A stretch of DNA of 64,000 nt from Neoceratodus forsteri (Eukaryota; Chordata; Ceratodontiformes; Ceratodontidae): the NCBI GenBank assembly GCA_016271365.2, contig CM057456.1:161436501-161500500 (forward strand), read 5' to 3'. Position 1 is the first letter of the stretch, and each line of letters starts with the position of its first letter. Positions 22,249-33,139 of the stretch are shown in pieces. Made by a program: the position numbers and the translations under genes. The notes beneath the pieces were generated by a model. It was not told the DNA's origin. It saw only the letters and a list, made by a program, of their open reading frames with translations, and did not search any database.

Positions 22249-23852
22249 ATACTATCCCAGCCGACTGGAAGCATGCAGTAATTATCCCCCTCCCAAAAGG
22301 AGGCGATCACTCCATGCCAGGAAATTACTGCCCCATCTCCCTCCTCCCCATCTTGGCCAAACTGCAGGAACACCTTGTACTAGACCAGGGTTTCTCAAAT
22401 GGTGAGGCCAGCCTCCCAGGGGAGGCCCCAACCTGTTCCAAGGGAGGCTTAAGCAAGCCTTAAAATGATCTATATTTAAATGTCAAGTTTTGGATGCTTT
22501 GTGTGATAGGATGCAGCAAACTAAAGTGAATATTGGCGTGCGAATTCATGTACAAAATGGGTGACCAGGAAAGTCGCACTCAACAAACACTTGTTCCTGG
22601 TATGACATGTGGAAAGCTGAATGGAGGAAGTACAGGTCTTGAAACTGCAAACAAAATGCAAAATAATACAAATGAATAGGTACAAGGTAACAACTGACCC
22701 ATTATACTGGCTGCAGAAAAGCACAATTGCAAAGGCTAGGTTAGCAGGTACTAGGAGCAAGAGCAGGACAAAGCAAAATGGTTCCTGAGAAGGTGTTTAA
22801 AAACAAGGTAAATCTGACAAAAAAAAAAGAAATCTGACTCCTGGAGGTATTGCAACAAGGGTACAGTAAATAGGGTCCAAAACCCAGAAGTGTGGGTGAG
22901 TAGGCTGACATGGGGAGGGGTTCACAGATGGAGAATAATAAGTTTAAAAAATGAGAATAAACTCAACTACTCAAAGGAGTGTCACTGTATTCCTTGTGTA
23001 CTGTGCAAAGTATGATAATTGTTATAACTATGGGGAGGCCCAAAATTATTTCTATATGGGGGGGGAGGCTCAAGATATTTTCCAAGACTTGGGGGAGGCT
23101 CACTATGACAGTGTGTGAGAACTACTGTACTAGACCAACTTTCCTCCTATCTTGATGCCTCCTCCTTCTTCACCCCCTATCAGTCTGGATTTCGGAATTC
23201 ACACTCAACCACTACCTCCCTACTAAGGCTCACTGATGCCATCCTTACTGGCATGGGTAAAGGGCACATCACCTCAGACATTTTCATTGACCTAGCTAAA
23301 GCCTTCGACACCATTTCCCATCCCCTGCTACTAGACAAATTAGCGAAGGCCAGTCTCTCAGGTCCTGCTTCCTGCTGGTTTCACTCAATAGCGATCACAC
23401 ATCTCTAACCCCCTGCCAGTGCCCACCGGTGTCCCCCAAAGCTCACTCCTGGGCCCAGTGCTCTTCTCTGTCTTTCTGAATGATCTCCCATCTGCCTGTC
23501 CATGCACATCCATTCATATGTACGCAGATGACACCGTAATGTATGCAACTGGCCCCTCCCTCGCAGAAGTGGCCTCCATATTACAGCAGAATTTCAGCAC
23601 TGTACAGCACTGGTTCCGCTCCAACCAGCTGTTCCTAAACACTGTGAAAACTGTCTCTCTAACCTTCGGCACACAGCCAAGACTATCTCGTCTCTCGCCC
23701 CCCCCACCTACCTCACCATTGACGGGACCCCTCTAGAAGCACACACCTCCTTCAGATACTTAGGTGTCTGGTTCAACCAACACCTTGACTTTGAGCAGCC
23801 CTCTGCTCAGTATGCCTTCCTGGTAAAACTCTTAAATCAATAAATAAATAAG
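22249..23852 (+). pseudogene. Host L2 LINE, reverse transcriptase part 2
   Basis: Resumes the host L2 with TIPADWKHAVIIPLPKGGD and NYCPISLLPILAK. It is interrupted at 22,386-23,127 by a hAT-type MITE and continues with YQSGFRNSHST, FIDLAKAFDTISH, then after a frameshift near 23,405 VPTGVPQSSLLGPVLF and IHMYADDTVMYA. The YADD active site is intact. After another frameshift near 23,700 the FRYLGVWFNQHLDF block ends at about 23,840 in AATAAATAAATAAG. Confidence 0.85.
22386..23127. mobile_element. hAT-type MITE with 8-bp target duplication
   Basis: Terminal inverted repeats begin CAGGGTTTCTCAAA on the left and, reverse-complemented, CAGTAGTTCTCACA on the right. The target duplication TACTAGAC is perfect (22,378-22,385 and 23,128-23,135). 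Subterminal GGGGAGGC motifs repeat near both ends. Ends in CA and 8-bp duplications are hAT hallmarks. It has no coding capacity. It sits in the host L2 reverse transcriptase. Confidence 0.92.
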
Positions 23853-24072
23853 GTGATGCAGCTGCAGACTGAGCCACGGGGGACCTCTGTGTGCCGGCGA
23901 GTCAGTTGGGAGTGTATTGGTGTGAAACAGCGCATGATCGCACTTATTCTACCAGTACCGTGGGCGCGATCATGTGCTCCTTCACACCAATACACTTTTA
24001 ACTGATGTGGAACCTTTGTAAAAGAACTCACACTCAAAGGTCTTTCCGAAATATTAAATAAATAAAAAAATG
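23853..24072 (+). mobile_element. Short element sharing the L2 3' tail
   Basis: A 220-bp piece whose last 70 bp (TGTGGAACCTTTGTAAAAGA, the CAAAGGT hairpin arm, then AAATAAATAAA) match the 3' end of the nested L2. The front carries a hairpin, AGTGTATTGGTGTGAA (about 23,910) against TTCACACCAATACACT (about 23,982). It could be a SINE using the L2 tail or an internally deleted L2; I see no convincing pol III box. Confidence 0.5.
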
Positions 24073-24084
24073 TGAGTACAATGG

Positions 24085-26195
24085 CACAGACAGTGCTAAT
24101 CTGGCCCACCAGGGTGAGCATTTTGGTCCCAAGTAGCATGGAGGCCCAGAGCACCAGCATTCTGGCCTATGGTGGTCATTCCAGCCCAAGGATGGTCATT
24201 CTGACCCTCAGGGCTAGGGAAACCATTCCATTTGTAGAATAGGTAACTAGGCACTGAGAGTGGGCATTCCAGAGCTTTGGTGTGCACTGTACTGGGTGGG
24301 CTTCGGGACCCCAGAATGTGCATTCCAGCTGTAGGATGGGCATTCCATCCCTTGGATGGACAGTTTGCCCCTCAAGGTGGGTATTCTGGACCACAGTGTG
24401 GCCACTGTGATCTCCGGGTGGGTACTGAGGCAGAGAGTGGTGACTCCTGCCCTAGGATGGGCATTCCGGCACTAGGGTGGGTACTAAGGCACACAGGATT
24501 ATCTTTCTGGTCTCCCTGGGCAATCACTCCAGCCCTAGGGTATGGAAGGTAGACATTCAGGAGAAAGGATGGGAACTGATGCACAGAGGGTGGGAATTCT
24601 GGCTCCAAGATGAGCATTCCGGTCCTAGGGTAGGCATTCAAGCATCAGGGTGGGCACCAAAGGTGATAATTTCAGCCACTATGATGGGCATGGTGGTCCC
24701 AGGGTGGGCACTGAGGGTGGTTATTCAGGCTACTAGGGAGGACATTCTATCCTTGGGGTGGGCCTTGAGCCACAAAGAGTGGGCATTCCAGATCTATGGT
24801 GGGCATTGATACACAGAGGATGGGTATTTCAGCCCCATGGGTTGACTGTTCTGGCACCAGTGTATGTATTGAGATACAGAAGATGGTTATTCCAAACACC
24901 AGTGTGGGCTTTCCTTCCCCAGGGTGGGCACAGAAGATAGGCATTCAGCCCTGTGGTGGTGATGCTAACACTATGGTAGGTATTATGGCAAAAAAGGTGG
25001 ACATTCCGGCCCCAGGGTAGCATTAGGGTATAGAGAGTGGGCATTCCAGCCCTAGGGTGGGCATTCTAACTCCAGGAGGGCAATGAGGCACAGAGGGTGG
25101 TCCATGCGACCCTGGAGTTAGTATTCTGGCCATAGAGTGGGCACTAATGCACAGAGGGTGGGAACTGTTATTCTCAAGGTGGGCATTCCGGCTCAAGGGT
25201 AGGCATTTGGGACTCTATAGTGGGCATTCTGGCCCTTGGGTGGGCTCTGTGCTCACCACTGTGAACATTCCAGTGCTAGCTTGGACGTGCTGACTCTTGG
25301 GTGGGCACTTAGCCCCTAAAGCTGGGTATTCCATACCCTGGGTGATTTTCATGATTCAGAGTGTGGTCATTCCAACCCGAGCGGGCACTAAATCAGAGGG
25401 TGGGCATTTTGATCACAGGGTGGGCACTGAAGCACAGGGGATGAGCCTCCCAGCCTCAGGGTCATCATTCCAGCCCTAGGATAGGCACAGAGTGGACATT
25501 CAAGCTGTAGGGTGGGCACTGAGGTACAAATTATGGGTACTGAGACAAGACGGTGGCATTCTGGACCCAGGACTACCATTTTGGCACCAAGGTGGCTACT
25601 GGGGGTGATTATTCTGACCACCAGGGTGGGCAGTAAAGCTCCAAGATGGGTATTCTGGCCCCAGAGTGGGCATTTAGGCCCAGAGGGTGTTCACTGGTCC
25701 TAGGGTGGAAACTTAGGCAGAGCAGTTAGTCATCCTGGCCCAAGAGTGTGCATTCAGCCAGAATGTTGGCATTTTTGCCCTACTATGGACATTAGAGACA
25801 ACCCTAGGTTGGGCATACTAGTCCCTCATTGGGTGTTCATTCCAGTCATGGTGTGGAGGGCGGCATTTAGGGCCCCAGAGTGTGCATTCCGGCACCAGGG
25901 TAGGTATTCCATTCCCATCATTGGCATTCCAGCACCCAGTGTGTGCACCGTGGGATAAAAAGGTTGGTATTCTGGCACCGGCATACAGACTGCCCGTTCT
26001 GACCCTAAAGTGGGCATTCTTGCATTTGGGTGTGCATCCCTGCATAAAGGATGGACATTTCAGCCATCAGGATGAGCACTGTGGCACACAGTATGGGCAT
26101 TCTGTTATACAGGATAGGCATTTTGCCTTCTTGCCACAGAGTGTGCATTCCAATCTGAGGGTGGCCAGTTCCAGCAGAAAGAGTCTTTCCTGATG
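24085..26195. repeat. Minisatellite block 4, largest
   Basis: About 2.1 kb of the same units, e.g. AGGGTGGGCATTCCAGCCCT and GGGTGGGCACTGAGGC, with heavy divergence. The many short frames on both strands are repeat artefacts. It ends near 26,195 at TTCCTGATGGATGCAG. Confidence 0.88.
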
Positions 26196-26370
26196 GATGC
26201 AGGTAATTCAAAAGCAAGAGCAGTCATTCTGGTGAGTCAGGGTTCTTCCCGCGGGTATGGGTGAAAAGCAGACCGCTGGACACAAACTGGCCAGATCGGA
26301 AAATGCTGGATGTGGCTAGACCTGGTGCAAATTGCACTAATTTTGCTGGTTTGGCTGGACAGGCTAGTCT

Positions 26371-27310
26371 TTTTTTTTTCCCCGATTCAAATTTTATTAA
26401 CAAATTTTCCATAATACAGTGGACAGAAATAGCGACACATTCACAACATGATAACGATTCAAGGCAGATTCTGGCCCCTCCTGTCCCCCTTCCCCGGTAC
26501 AGCAGTAAGATAACATAATATAATGATAAAATAAACCATAGTTGAACTAAGACAAGCAATTGCCAACATTCCTCTTATCAATACCAATAATAATTAGAGT
26601 GTGTAAGGGATCCCAGATTCGCTTATAATTCCGTTGCCTGTTATAAAGACTCGCAATGGCTTTCTCAGTACGAAGATTAGCAATGACTTCATGAACCCAT
26701 TCTTGATATGATGGGCTAATGTCATCCTTCCAATGTTTAAGTATGACTTTTTTAACAGATGATGTTATCATAGACATGTGAAATCTCCGGGTGATAGTCT
26801 CTATAGGGGACAAGTCCTCTAGCAGGCAGATTTCAGGGGTATAACAATCCTGTAAACCCAGTAAATGATCCAGTTTGGCCTTAATTGAGTTCCATAGTGG
26901 GATTATCTTGGGACATTGCCAGAATATATGAAGAAGTGTCCCTTCCTCTTGGGAACATCTGGAGCACAGACCTGAATCGAGAAGACCCCATCTTGCCAGT
27001 TTTACGGGGGTGTAATACAGGTTATGTAAAATGTGATATTGCATAAGTCGTAGTCTGTCTTGCGACACTTATTTGTGACAATACCGCCATAATGCAGGCC
27101 AGTCCAAGGTATAATGGGGAAAGAGGGAGGCCCAATGTTTGGTGGGACCATAGGAGCCACCATACCGCCAATGAAAAAGGGCTTGGCACACTTTCGAGAT
27201 TACTTTGGAGGGACCTAACAAGGAAGAAAGCTCGGATATTAAGGAAAATGCCAGAAGGTGGGGAGGAGTATTACCCAATGTAGTAGTGAGAAGGTGCCTT
27301 AATTGAAGGA
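26371..27310 (-). mobile_element. L1/Tx1-type LINE 3' fragment
   Basis: A 5'-truncated insertion with a 15-bp target duplication TGGACAGGCTAGTCT / TGGACGGGCTAGTCT (26,356-26,370 and 27,311-27,325). A minus-strand poly-A tail is preceded by AATAAA. The coding part (27,068-26,547) is the ORF2 C-terminus: LMQYHILHNLYYTP, then CSRC..GTLLHIFWQCP, a Cys-Cys-His-Cys arrangement usual in L1 and Tx1 ORF2. A stop at about 27,069 separates it from an upstream frame with HWRYGGSYGP. It is the only poly-A-tailed LINE I see here. Confidence 0.9.
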
Positions 27311-27325
27311 TGGACGGGCTAGTCT

Positions 27326-28400
27326 GGCTTCTACTGATCTTGTCTGGTGGTCTCTTTTTCACCAATTGCTGGGACTATAAAACATGAAGCAGCCAAATAG
27401 GCTGGAGTAGCCAGAATGCAAAAATTACTGCATTATTCAAGTTTTTATCACATCCCTTCTACCACTCAGTCAGGGTACCTGTTCCATATTTTACCTCCAC
27501 CATGTAAGCTGCAAAACTGAGAACTGCATGAGCATCCAGCATCTTCACTTTACACATTGAATGCAAGCTACATAGCATTTTTTTGCTTTTTTGCACAATA
27601 AAAAGTGTAGGCAACATTTCATGGCTGTGAAGTACCTTTTTTTGTAGCCTTGATAATATTCAGGTTTGCACAGTCGCAGTGTTTAGGTATTATGAGCTGC
27701 CAGAGCCACAGGGTGGTGTAAACCCGTGGCATGACAACTGGAGCAAAGACATGCAGCCTTGCAACATTTAGCCTAGGAATTTTGATCTAATACTGGTTTG
27801 CCCTATGAGATCTTTGCCCTAACATGGTGGCTACAACTACAAGGTAGCCTCATTTATCGCACCACTGCCAGTGGGTGTCCGAGTTGTTTCATTATGGAAA
27901 ATGTTGTTAGGCTGAATGGCTCTGGTGAGGTGTCGTTATGCTGGGTGTCCTTGCACTACTAGTCACAGATCAAGTGTAAATCACTCACTTGTCCAGTTTG
28001 AGTATTTCTGTGTACACATAGCTTTCACCGTTCAGCCTTCTCACTAGGTCCAGTTAATTAGTCCCCACTTAAGGACTTCTCAGCTCATTCACCTGTACTA
28101 TGCTGCCTTTTCATACTTATCATCACCTTTTCATTTTCAAGATTCTATTCTTACCTTACCTATTATCACTTTTTCTTCTACAACCTTCCCCCTATTTTCT
28201 TTCCTCACATACATTTCTCTTATTTCGCTTACCTGCTTTCTTCTCTTTTAGATAACTCCTGAAGAAGACCTATGGTTGAGACATCAATTCTAACTCTGTT
28301 TTCTATTTTCAGCATACATTTAACACTATGATTTTGTTCTATATTTGTAACATGTGGTGTGCAAATAAAAGTCAGAAAACACTATTTTATTTATTGGTTT
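27326..28400. other. Unassigned sequence
   Basis: No gene or element recognised. At 28,257-28,290 is CTGAAGAAGACC..GGTTGAGAC, loosely like a degraded hammerhead core, and AATAAA lies near 28,366. Confidence 0.4.
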
Positions 28401-28406
28401 ATGTAA

Positions 28407-28551
28407 GCAATAAGACACAACAGGGTGTGCATGGAACATATTTTACTGCACAGCGAGGGGCATAATGAGGCGCGAGACCCCTGGCAAAGTGCCTTTAGCC
28501 CCTGGCTTGCGGTAAAATATGTTCCGTGCACACCATGGAGTGTCTTATTGC
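28407..28551. mobile_element. Palindromic MITE
   Basis: GCAATAAGACACAACAGGGT on the left mirrors GTGTCTTATTGC on the right. Inner arms GGAACATATTTTAC and GTAAAATATGTTCC also pair. About 145 bp, no coding. Related ends appear at 34,217-34,735. Confidence 0.7.
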
Positions 28552-28559
28552 GCAAGCGG

Positions 28560-29400
28560 TAGCGCAATGTGATCAGAGACGGCCTTTCCTGTAACTGTGC
28601 CAACCAGAACAGGGTTTCACTAGGAGGAATTTGTACGGCTGATTTTTTTCTTACGTGTACGGACACAGGCGTTTTCTCAGCATTGGGGATGAAGGGAGGA
28701 GACGTGCTTCCAGAGCAGTAGCGCGATCGGTTGTGAAAAATAAAATAATCAGACTGTAAGCAAAGACTAAAGTGAAACATCAGGGCTAGCTTCTGTTTTT
28801 CTCTCGTATTGGGTAAAGAACAGATGGCTGCCAGTAAAAATGCCAACATTCTATGGCACCAGAATCTTGACCTTTTAACTGGCAGCTCTTTTTTTTTTAC
28901 CAATGCATGGAACAGATTTTACGCATAGAGAGAGTTTGGGCTCTGATTGGCTGGTTTAGCCTACCTATTCTGTAATAATAAATATATAATTTTGAAATAT
29001 TTGACAAACAAATTATACTATTTATGCATTACTACATGGTACAGCCAAGAATCACTATAGGAATTGATGAAATGTGTTTAAGGGGCAACAGACTGGCCAG
29101 TTGATGTACAATTTATAGATAGCTAGCTACACCCCTGCATGTCATCAGTCGTGGCCCACTATAGTAGCCATTTTGAACCTTGAGGGAATCGTGGCCAGCC
29201 TAGCCATTGTAGGGAGAAAGGCAAGCAGTATGTCTGCAGGCAGGGCTCAGGGCCCATTTCCACCAACACCACATGCACCAAACTGCCATAGAAGGCTGCT
29301 TGATCATCCGTCTGCCCGCCCACCTGCCAGGTCTTTCACCATCACCCGACCCATCTCAAAGAAACTCCTCATTGAAGGGGCATGTACTGGAGTGCAACAT
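28560..29400. other. Unassigned sequence
   Basis: A mix of moderately CpG-containing and AT-rich sequence with no recognisable protein or repeat. A 78-codon frame at 29,173-29,409 lacks any family resemblance. Confidence 0.4.
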
Positions 29401-29408
29401 AGAGGATA

Positions 29409-29565
29409 ATGCCTGAGTAACAGTGGTTAACCACAATGTAATCACCTGAAGCAGTTGCAAGGAGAACCAAGTAAACCTCGAAAGTGCAGCTCGAGAGGTT
29501 TACAGTTGTCATGGCAACCGCGAGAGGTGATTACATCTGTGGTTGACTACTGTTAGTCAGGCATT
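29409..29565. mobile_element. Palindromic MITE, family P, copy 1
   Basis: Outer arms AATGCCTGAGTAACAGTGGT and its imperfect complement near 29,545-29,565. Inner core TAAACCTCG..CGAGAGGTTTA near 29,473-29,504. The same core is found in the copy at 29,936. Confidence 0.7.
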
Positions 29566-29935
29566 GCATTTTATAGTGTATGGAAAAACTAGCCACTGTG
29601 AGGAAAAAATATTTTTTTCAATGTGCATTTGTTTTCCTCCTCAGTTATGAATGATGAGCAACTGAAGTGCTGAAATTAGCCACTGTGATCTATACTGCAG
29701 CGGGTCTGTAACTGTCTGAATGGAATATGTGTGTTTTGAACATATGTCCAAGCAGCAGATCACCTTTCCTTTGCAAGAATTTTCACAGGTGGTACCATTC
29801 TATCCTGTAATCCCATCATTATGACATAGTTAAGCAAGGTTTACAGCATACTGATATCATAACGATTGGATTATCAGGTTATAAACTGATTGAAAACAGG
29901 AGCTAATAGACACTGTCCATACATTATATAGAGGA

Positions 29936-30092
29936 TAATGTATGGGCATCAGTTAACAACCATGCTATATTCACTTCGAGAGGTTACCATGGCAACTGTA
30001 TAAACCTCAAGAGCGAAGCTCTAGAGGTTTATAGTAGCCATGGTAACCTCAAGATGTGAATTCAGTGAGGTTGTTAACTGATGCCCATACAT
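29936..30092. mobile_element. Palindromic MITE, family P, copy 2
   Basis: GTATGGGCATCAGTTAACAA mirrors TTGTTAACTGATGCCCATAC, and AGGTTACCATGG mirrors CCATGGTAACCT. The centre is TAAACCTC..GAGGTTTA. It shares TAGAGGATAATG with copy 1 at its left border. Confidence 0.75.
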
Positions 30093-30334
30093 TGTCTTGT
30101 ATAGTGTATGAGCACCAGTGAAAAATCATAAAGCACAAAATGAGGCAATTTCCAGAGAAAGCACCATTGTTTGAAGGAAACTGCTCATACCTGCAAGTGA
30201 AGACGTGGACACCATTGATTTTAAACAGCGGACCACCCTTTATTAAAGCAGAATCAGGGACCATCTGAGTAGGTTATACCTTTACTAAAACAAACAAATG
30301 TTTTCAATAGATTCATGGTCTAAATGGGATGCAG

Positions 30335-31233
30335 TCGAATGTCGAATTCAGGAAGATCTGGAAAAGCTGGGGAGGTGGTCCAGGATGTGGCAGCTTGTCA
30401 TCAATGCCAAGAAATGCAAAGTTATGCATATTGGAGCCAAGAATCCCAGGACAAAGTATTTATTACCTGGGAGGAGTCTGAGTATCTGCATCAGAGGAGA
30501 AGGACTTGGGAGTGATGATCACTAGTGACCTGAAGCACTCCACGCAGTGTGAGAAAGCAGCAGCAAAGGCAAACAAGATGCTGGGATGCATAGCTAGGGG
30601 GATCAGAAGTAGGAGAGAGGAGGTTATACTGCCCTTGTACAGGTCACTGGTAAGGCCGCATCCAGAGTATGGTGTTCAGTACTGGTGCCCACACCTCAAA
30701 AAGATATTAACCTGCTAGAGGAGGTACAGAGGAGGGCTACAAAGATGACAGCCAGTCAGCAGGGCAAGGCATATGAGGAGAGGTTGAGGACACTGAACAT
30801 GTACTCCCTGGAAGACAGGAGAGAGAGCGAGAGAGAGGAGACATGATTGGGACATTCAAGTACTTGAAAGGGATAAATAAGGTTGATAAGGAGAGTCTCT
30901 TTAAGCTGAGTGGCAACCATATCACAAGGGGGCACAGTCTTAAGCTGGAGGGTGGGATGTTTAGGAGGGAGCTCAGAAAGCACTTCTTCACAGAGAGGGT
31001 GGTGGACACTTGGAATGCGCTGCCGGAAGAGGTCATCTCGTTGAAGACAGTGGGCAGCTTTAAGAGGGGCTGGGATAGGCATAGAGAGAAGGTAAGAATC
31101 CTGGGTAGGGAGGATGGGAGGAGTGGGGAGGGAGGGCAGGAACATTAGCGCAAGCTGTGGATCCTGCAATACCAGCATACTTGAGGGATCAAATGGCCCT
31201 CTTCTGCTGGCTTCTTTGTATGTTCGTATGAAT
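30335..31233 (+). mobile_element. CR1 LINE copy D, 3' fragment
   Basis: Strongly 5'-truncated. It encodes only the end of the CR1 protein: MGVMITSDLKHSTQC, KANKMLGCIARGIRSR, VILPLYRSLVRPH, then after frame changes FKYLKGINKVDKESLF and FTERVVDTWNALPEEV. It ends with the GGCCCTCTTCTGCTGGCTTC-type 3' UTR. It is closest to copy A. Confidence 0.88.
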
Positions 31234-31520
31234 GTCACTGCGGGTCAACATTGCACGGTGCGTCACCCAGAAGTGTCTCAGAGGTCAGTCTTCAGTTCAG
31301 AGGGAGACACTTCTGGATTCGAGGATTTACAAGGTACTTGGCAAAAATCAAAAAATACTGAAAACATTCCTTACTTTTTGTAGCACACTTAATAATAACA
31401 GTAAAACTCTTACAGCCTTAGCAGTGAAAGAGAACAAGAAACATACTAGATTAGTGCATTTTAAACTGGAGGAACATGCGGCTGTGCTGCCAAGTTGATT
31501 ACAGCGCGTGGGAGTTCGAA

Positions 31521-31594
31521 GTTGTTATACCATCGACGTGACGTACCATCGATGGGTTAACAACATAGTGAGGTCACATCGATGGCATAACAAC
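31521..31594. repeat. Short palindrome
   Basis: GTTGTTATACCATCGACGTG pairs imperfectly with ATCGATGGCATAACAAC. A nearby CCATACACTATAA also appears beside the 29.4-kb palindrome, so it may be a degenerate member of family P. Confidence 0.55.
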
Positions 31595-31734
31595 CCTGTG
31601 AAATGATAGATTTTGCCAGATAACAACGTTTTACCATACACTATAAGTGTGTTGTGTTGTATAATAATTTGATTATAAGTGACACTGACTTCAGTTGTGG
31701 CATACTGGCAGTGGCAGAAAAGTCATGGCAGACT

Positions 31735-33045
31735 TGGTTATAACTGTGACTGTGTCTCAGAGGCAGTGGCAAGTCAGGGTTCAGCTGTGGGAAAGAGTGT
31801 TTAAATTGTGTGTTGGGGTAAGTTAAATTAAATTGTGTGTTGGTGGAATTTATTGTATGTGATGTGGGCGGATCTGTGGCTGGCAATGGCAAAGTTAGGA
31901 TTCAGGCTGCTGTGGGGAAATATGAAAAGATCACCAAGGCAAGGAAGGGCAGTAGATCTGCAGGATGCGTGTGTGTGTGTGTGTGAGTGTAGGGGAAGCT
32001 ATGTGAGGGTGGGATTTTTTTTAATGGAAATTTCAAGGGGTGACGGCCCAGTAGCACTGAGGGTTGAGGTGCTGGATGCCACACCTCGCACTACACCGGC
32101 GACCTGGGTTTGGGAATGAGCCCGGGTCGTTGGAGGTCGGCAAGGGAGGACTAGTATTGAGCATCTGCTGACAGCTCTCCTAGTCCTGGGGTGGGTTGGG
32201 TTGGGGAAGCACACTGTGCTGTGGCGGCCCCTGGGGACGCCCGGAGGCACTGCAGACGCAGGTGTTAGCAGAGGGGGAGTGCGGCGGACGTCTGCACGTT
32301 AGTGCATGGACATCACTGCACGTCCACGCTCCATCGGGGGACCTACTGGAGGAAAAATGGTTGGGCGCAACCGAAGCAGCTTGATGGCTGTGCCCTGTGA
32401 TGCCAGGACTGTCGTGGAATCGCACTGGGGGGTGGGGAGTCCAGGGCCAGCTCGGCTAGGCAGGGCATGGGTAGCCCCCAGCGAGTCAGTGATTGCAGTA
32501 CCAGACCCCCCCATCATGTGATTGAGCCTACTGCTCTCCTGGCGGGCAGGGCAGGGCCGGCGGCTGGATGCCCCCGCCGGTAAGTCGCCACAGCAGGCAT
32601 ATAAACAGTGACATGATAAAAAAACATTTCAAGGGGTAGTTGTGGCTCTTGCATAGTCAGGACTCGGGGAGAATACAGGTTAGATGTGGGAAAGATCACC
32701 AAGTGCAGAAGATGCAGCAGGGTGTGTGTGGCGGTGGGGTAAGGGTGGGATGTAAAGGGGTAGTTGTGGCTGGCATTGTCAGGATATACAGCTGCTTGGG
32801 AAAGATCGCCAAGGGCACTGGCAGTAGATGCAGTGTGTGTGCATGTGTTGGAGGGTGAGTATGGGTGTTATGGAAATGGAAAAGGTCGGGGACAACAGTG
32901 GCTGGCAAAGTCAGGATTCAGCTGGGGGGGAAGATTGCGGAGGGCAGCAGTAGATGCAGGGTGTGTATCTGAGTGTTTTTTTTTTAAATTGTGCTCTTAT
33001 TTATGGAAATGTAAATGGAGTGTTGTGGCTGGCAAAGTCAGATGG
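31735..33045 (+). repeat. Minisatellite with about 130-bp units
   Basis: Repeats of a block containing TTGTGGCTGGCAAAGTCAGG, TTCAGCTG, AAGATCGCCAAGG, CAGTAGATGCAGGGTGTGTG and a T-rich ATGGAAATG stretch, with starts near 31,870, 32,640, 32,765 and 32,898 and a partial copy near 33,020. A SINE-like retroposon at 32,042-32,625 splits one unit. A (GT)n tract lies at 31,970-31,985. Confidence 0.8.
32042..32625 (+). mobile_element. SINE-like retroposon, copy 1
   Basis: 584 bp flanked by perfect 12-bp duplications ATTTCAAGGGGT (32,030-32,041 and 32,626-32,637) and ending in an A-rich tail. The head, GCACTGAGGGTTGAGGTGCT then GGATGCCACACCTCGCAC, aligns with the reverse-strand insertion at 43,974-44,502. 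The head has a tRNA-like A-box region; the B box is poor. No frame resembles a known protein. Confidence 0.78.
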
Positions 33046-33139
33046 GTACTGCATTATAAATTATTGTGTTTAGAATTTGTTTTGTTTCTTTTATACACTT
33101 CTTGGAGTTTCATGAGCATGTAGCTATGCTCAATGAGTA

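Noticed and set aside
24085..26195. Dozens of 60-110-codon frames on both strands
   Set aside because: They follow the repeat units of the minisatellite, which lack stops in some frames; no start context, no domain and the same peptide patterns recur at other blocks.
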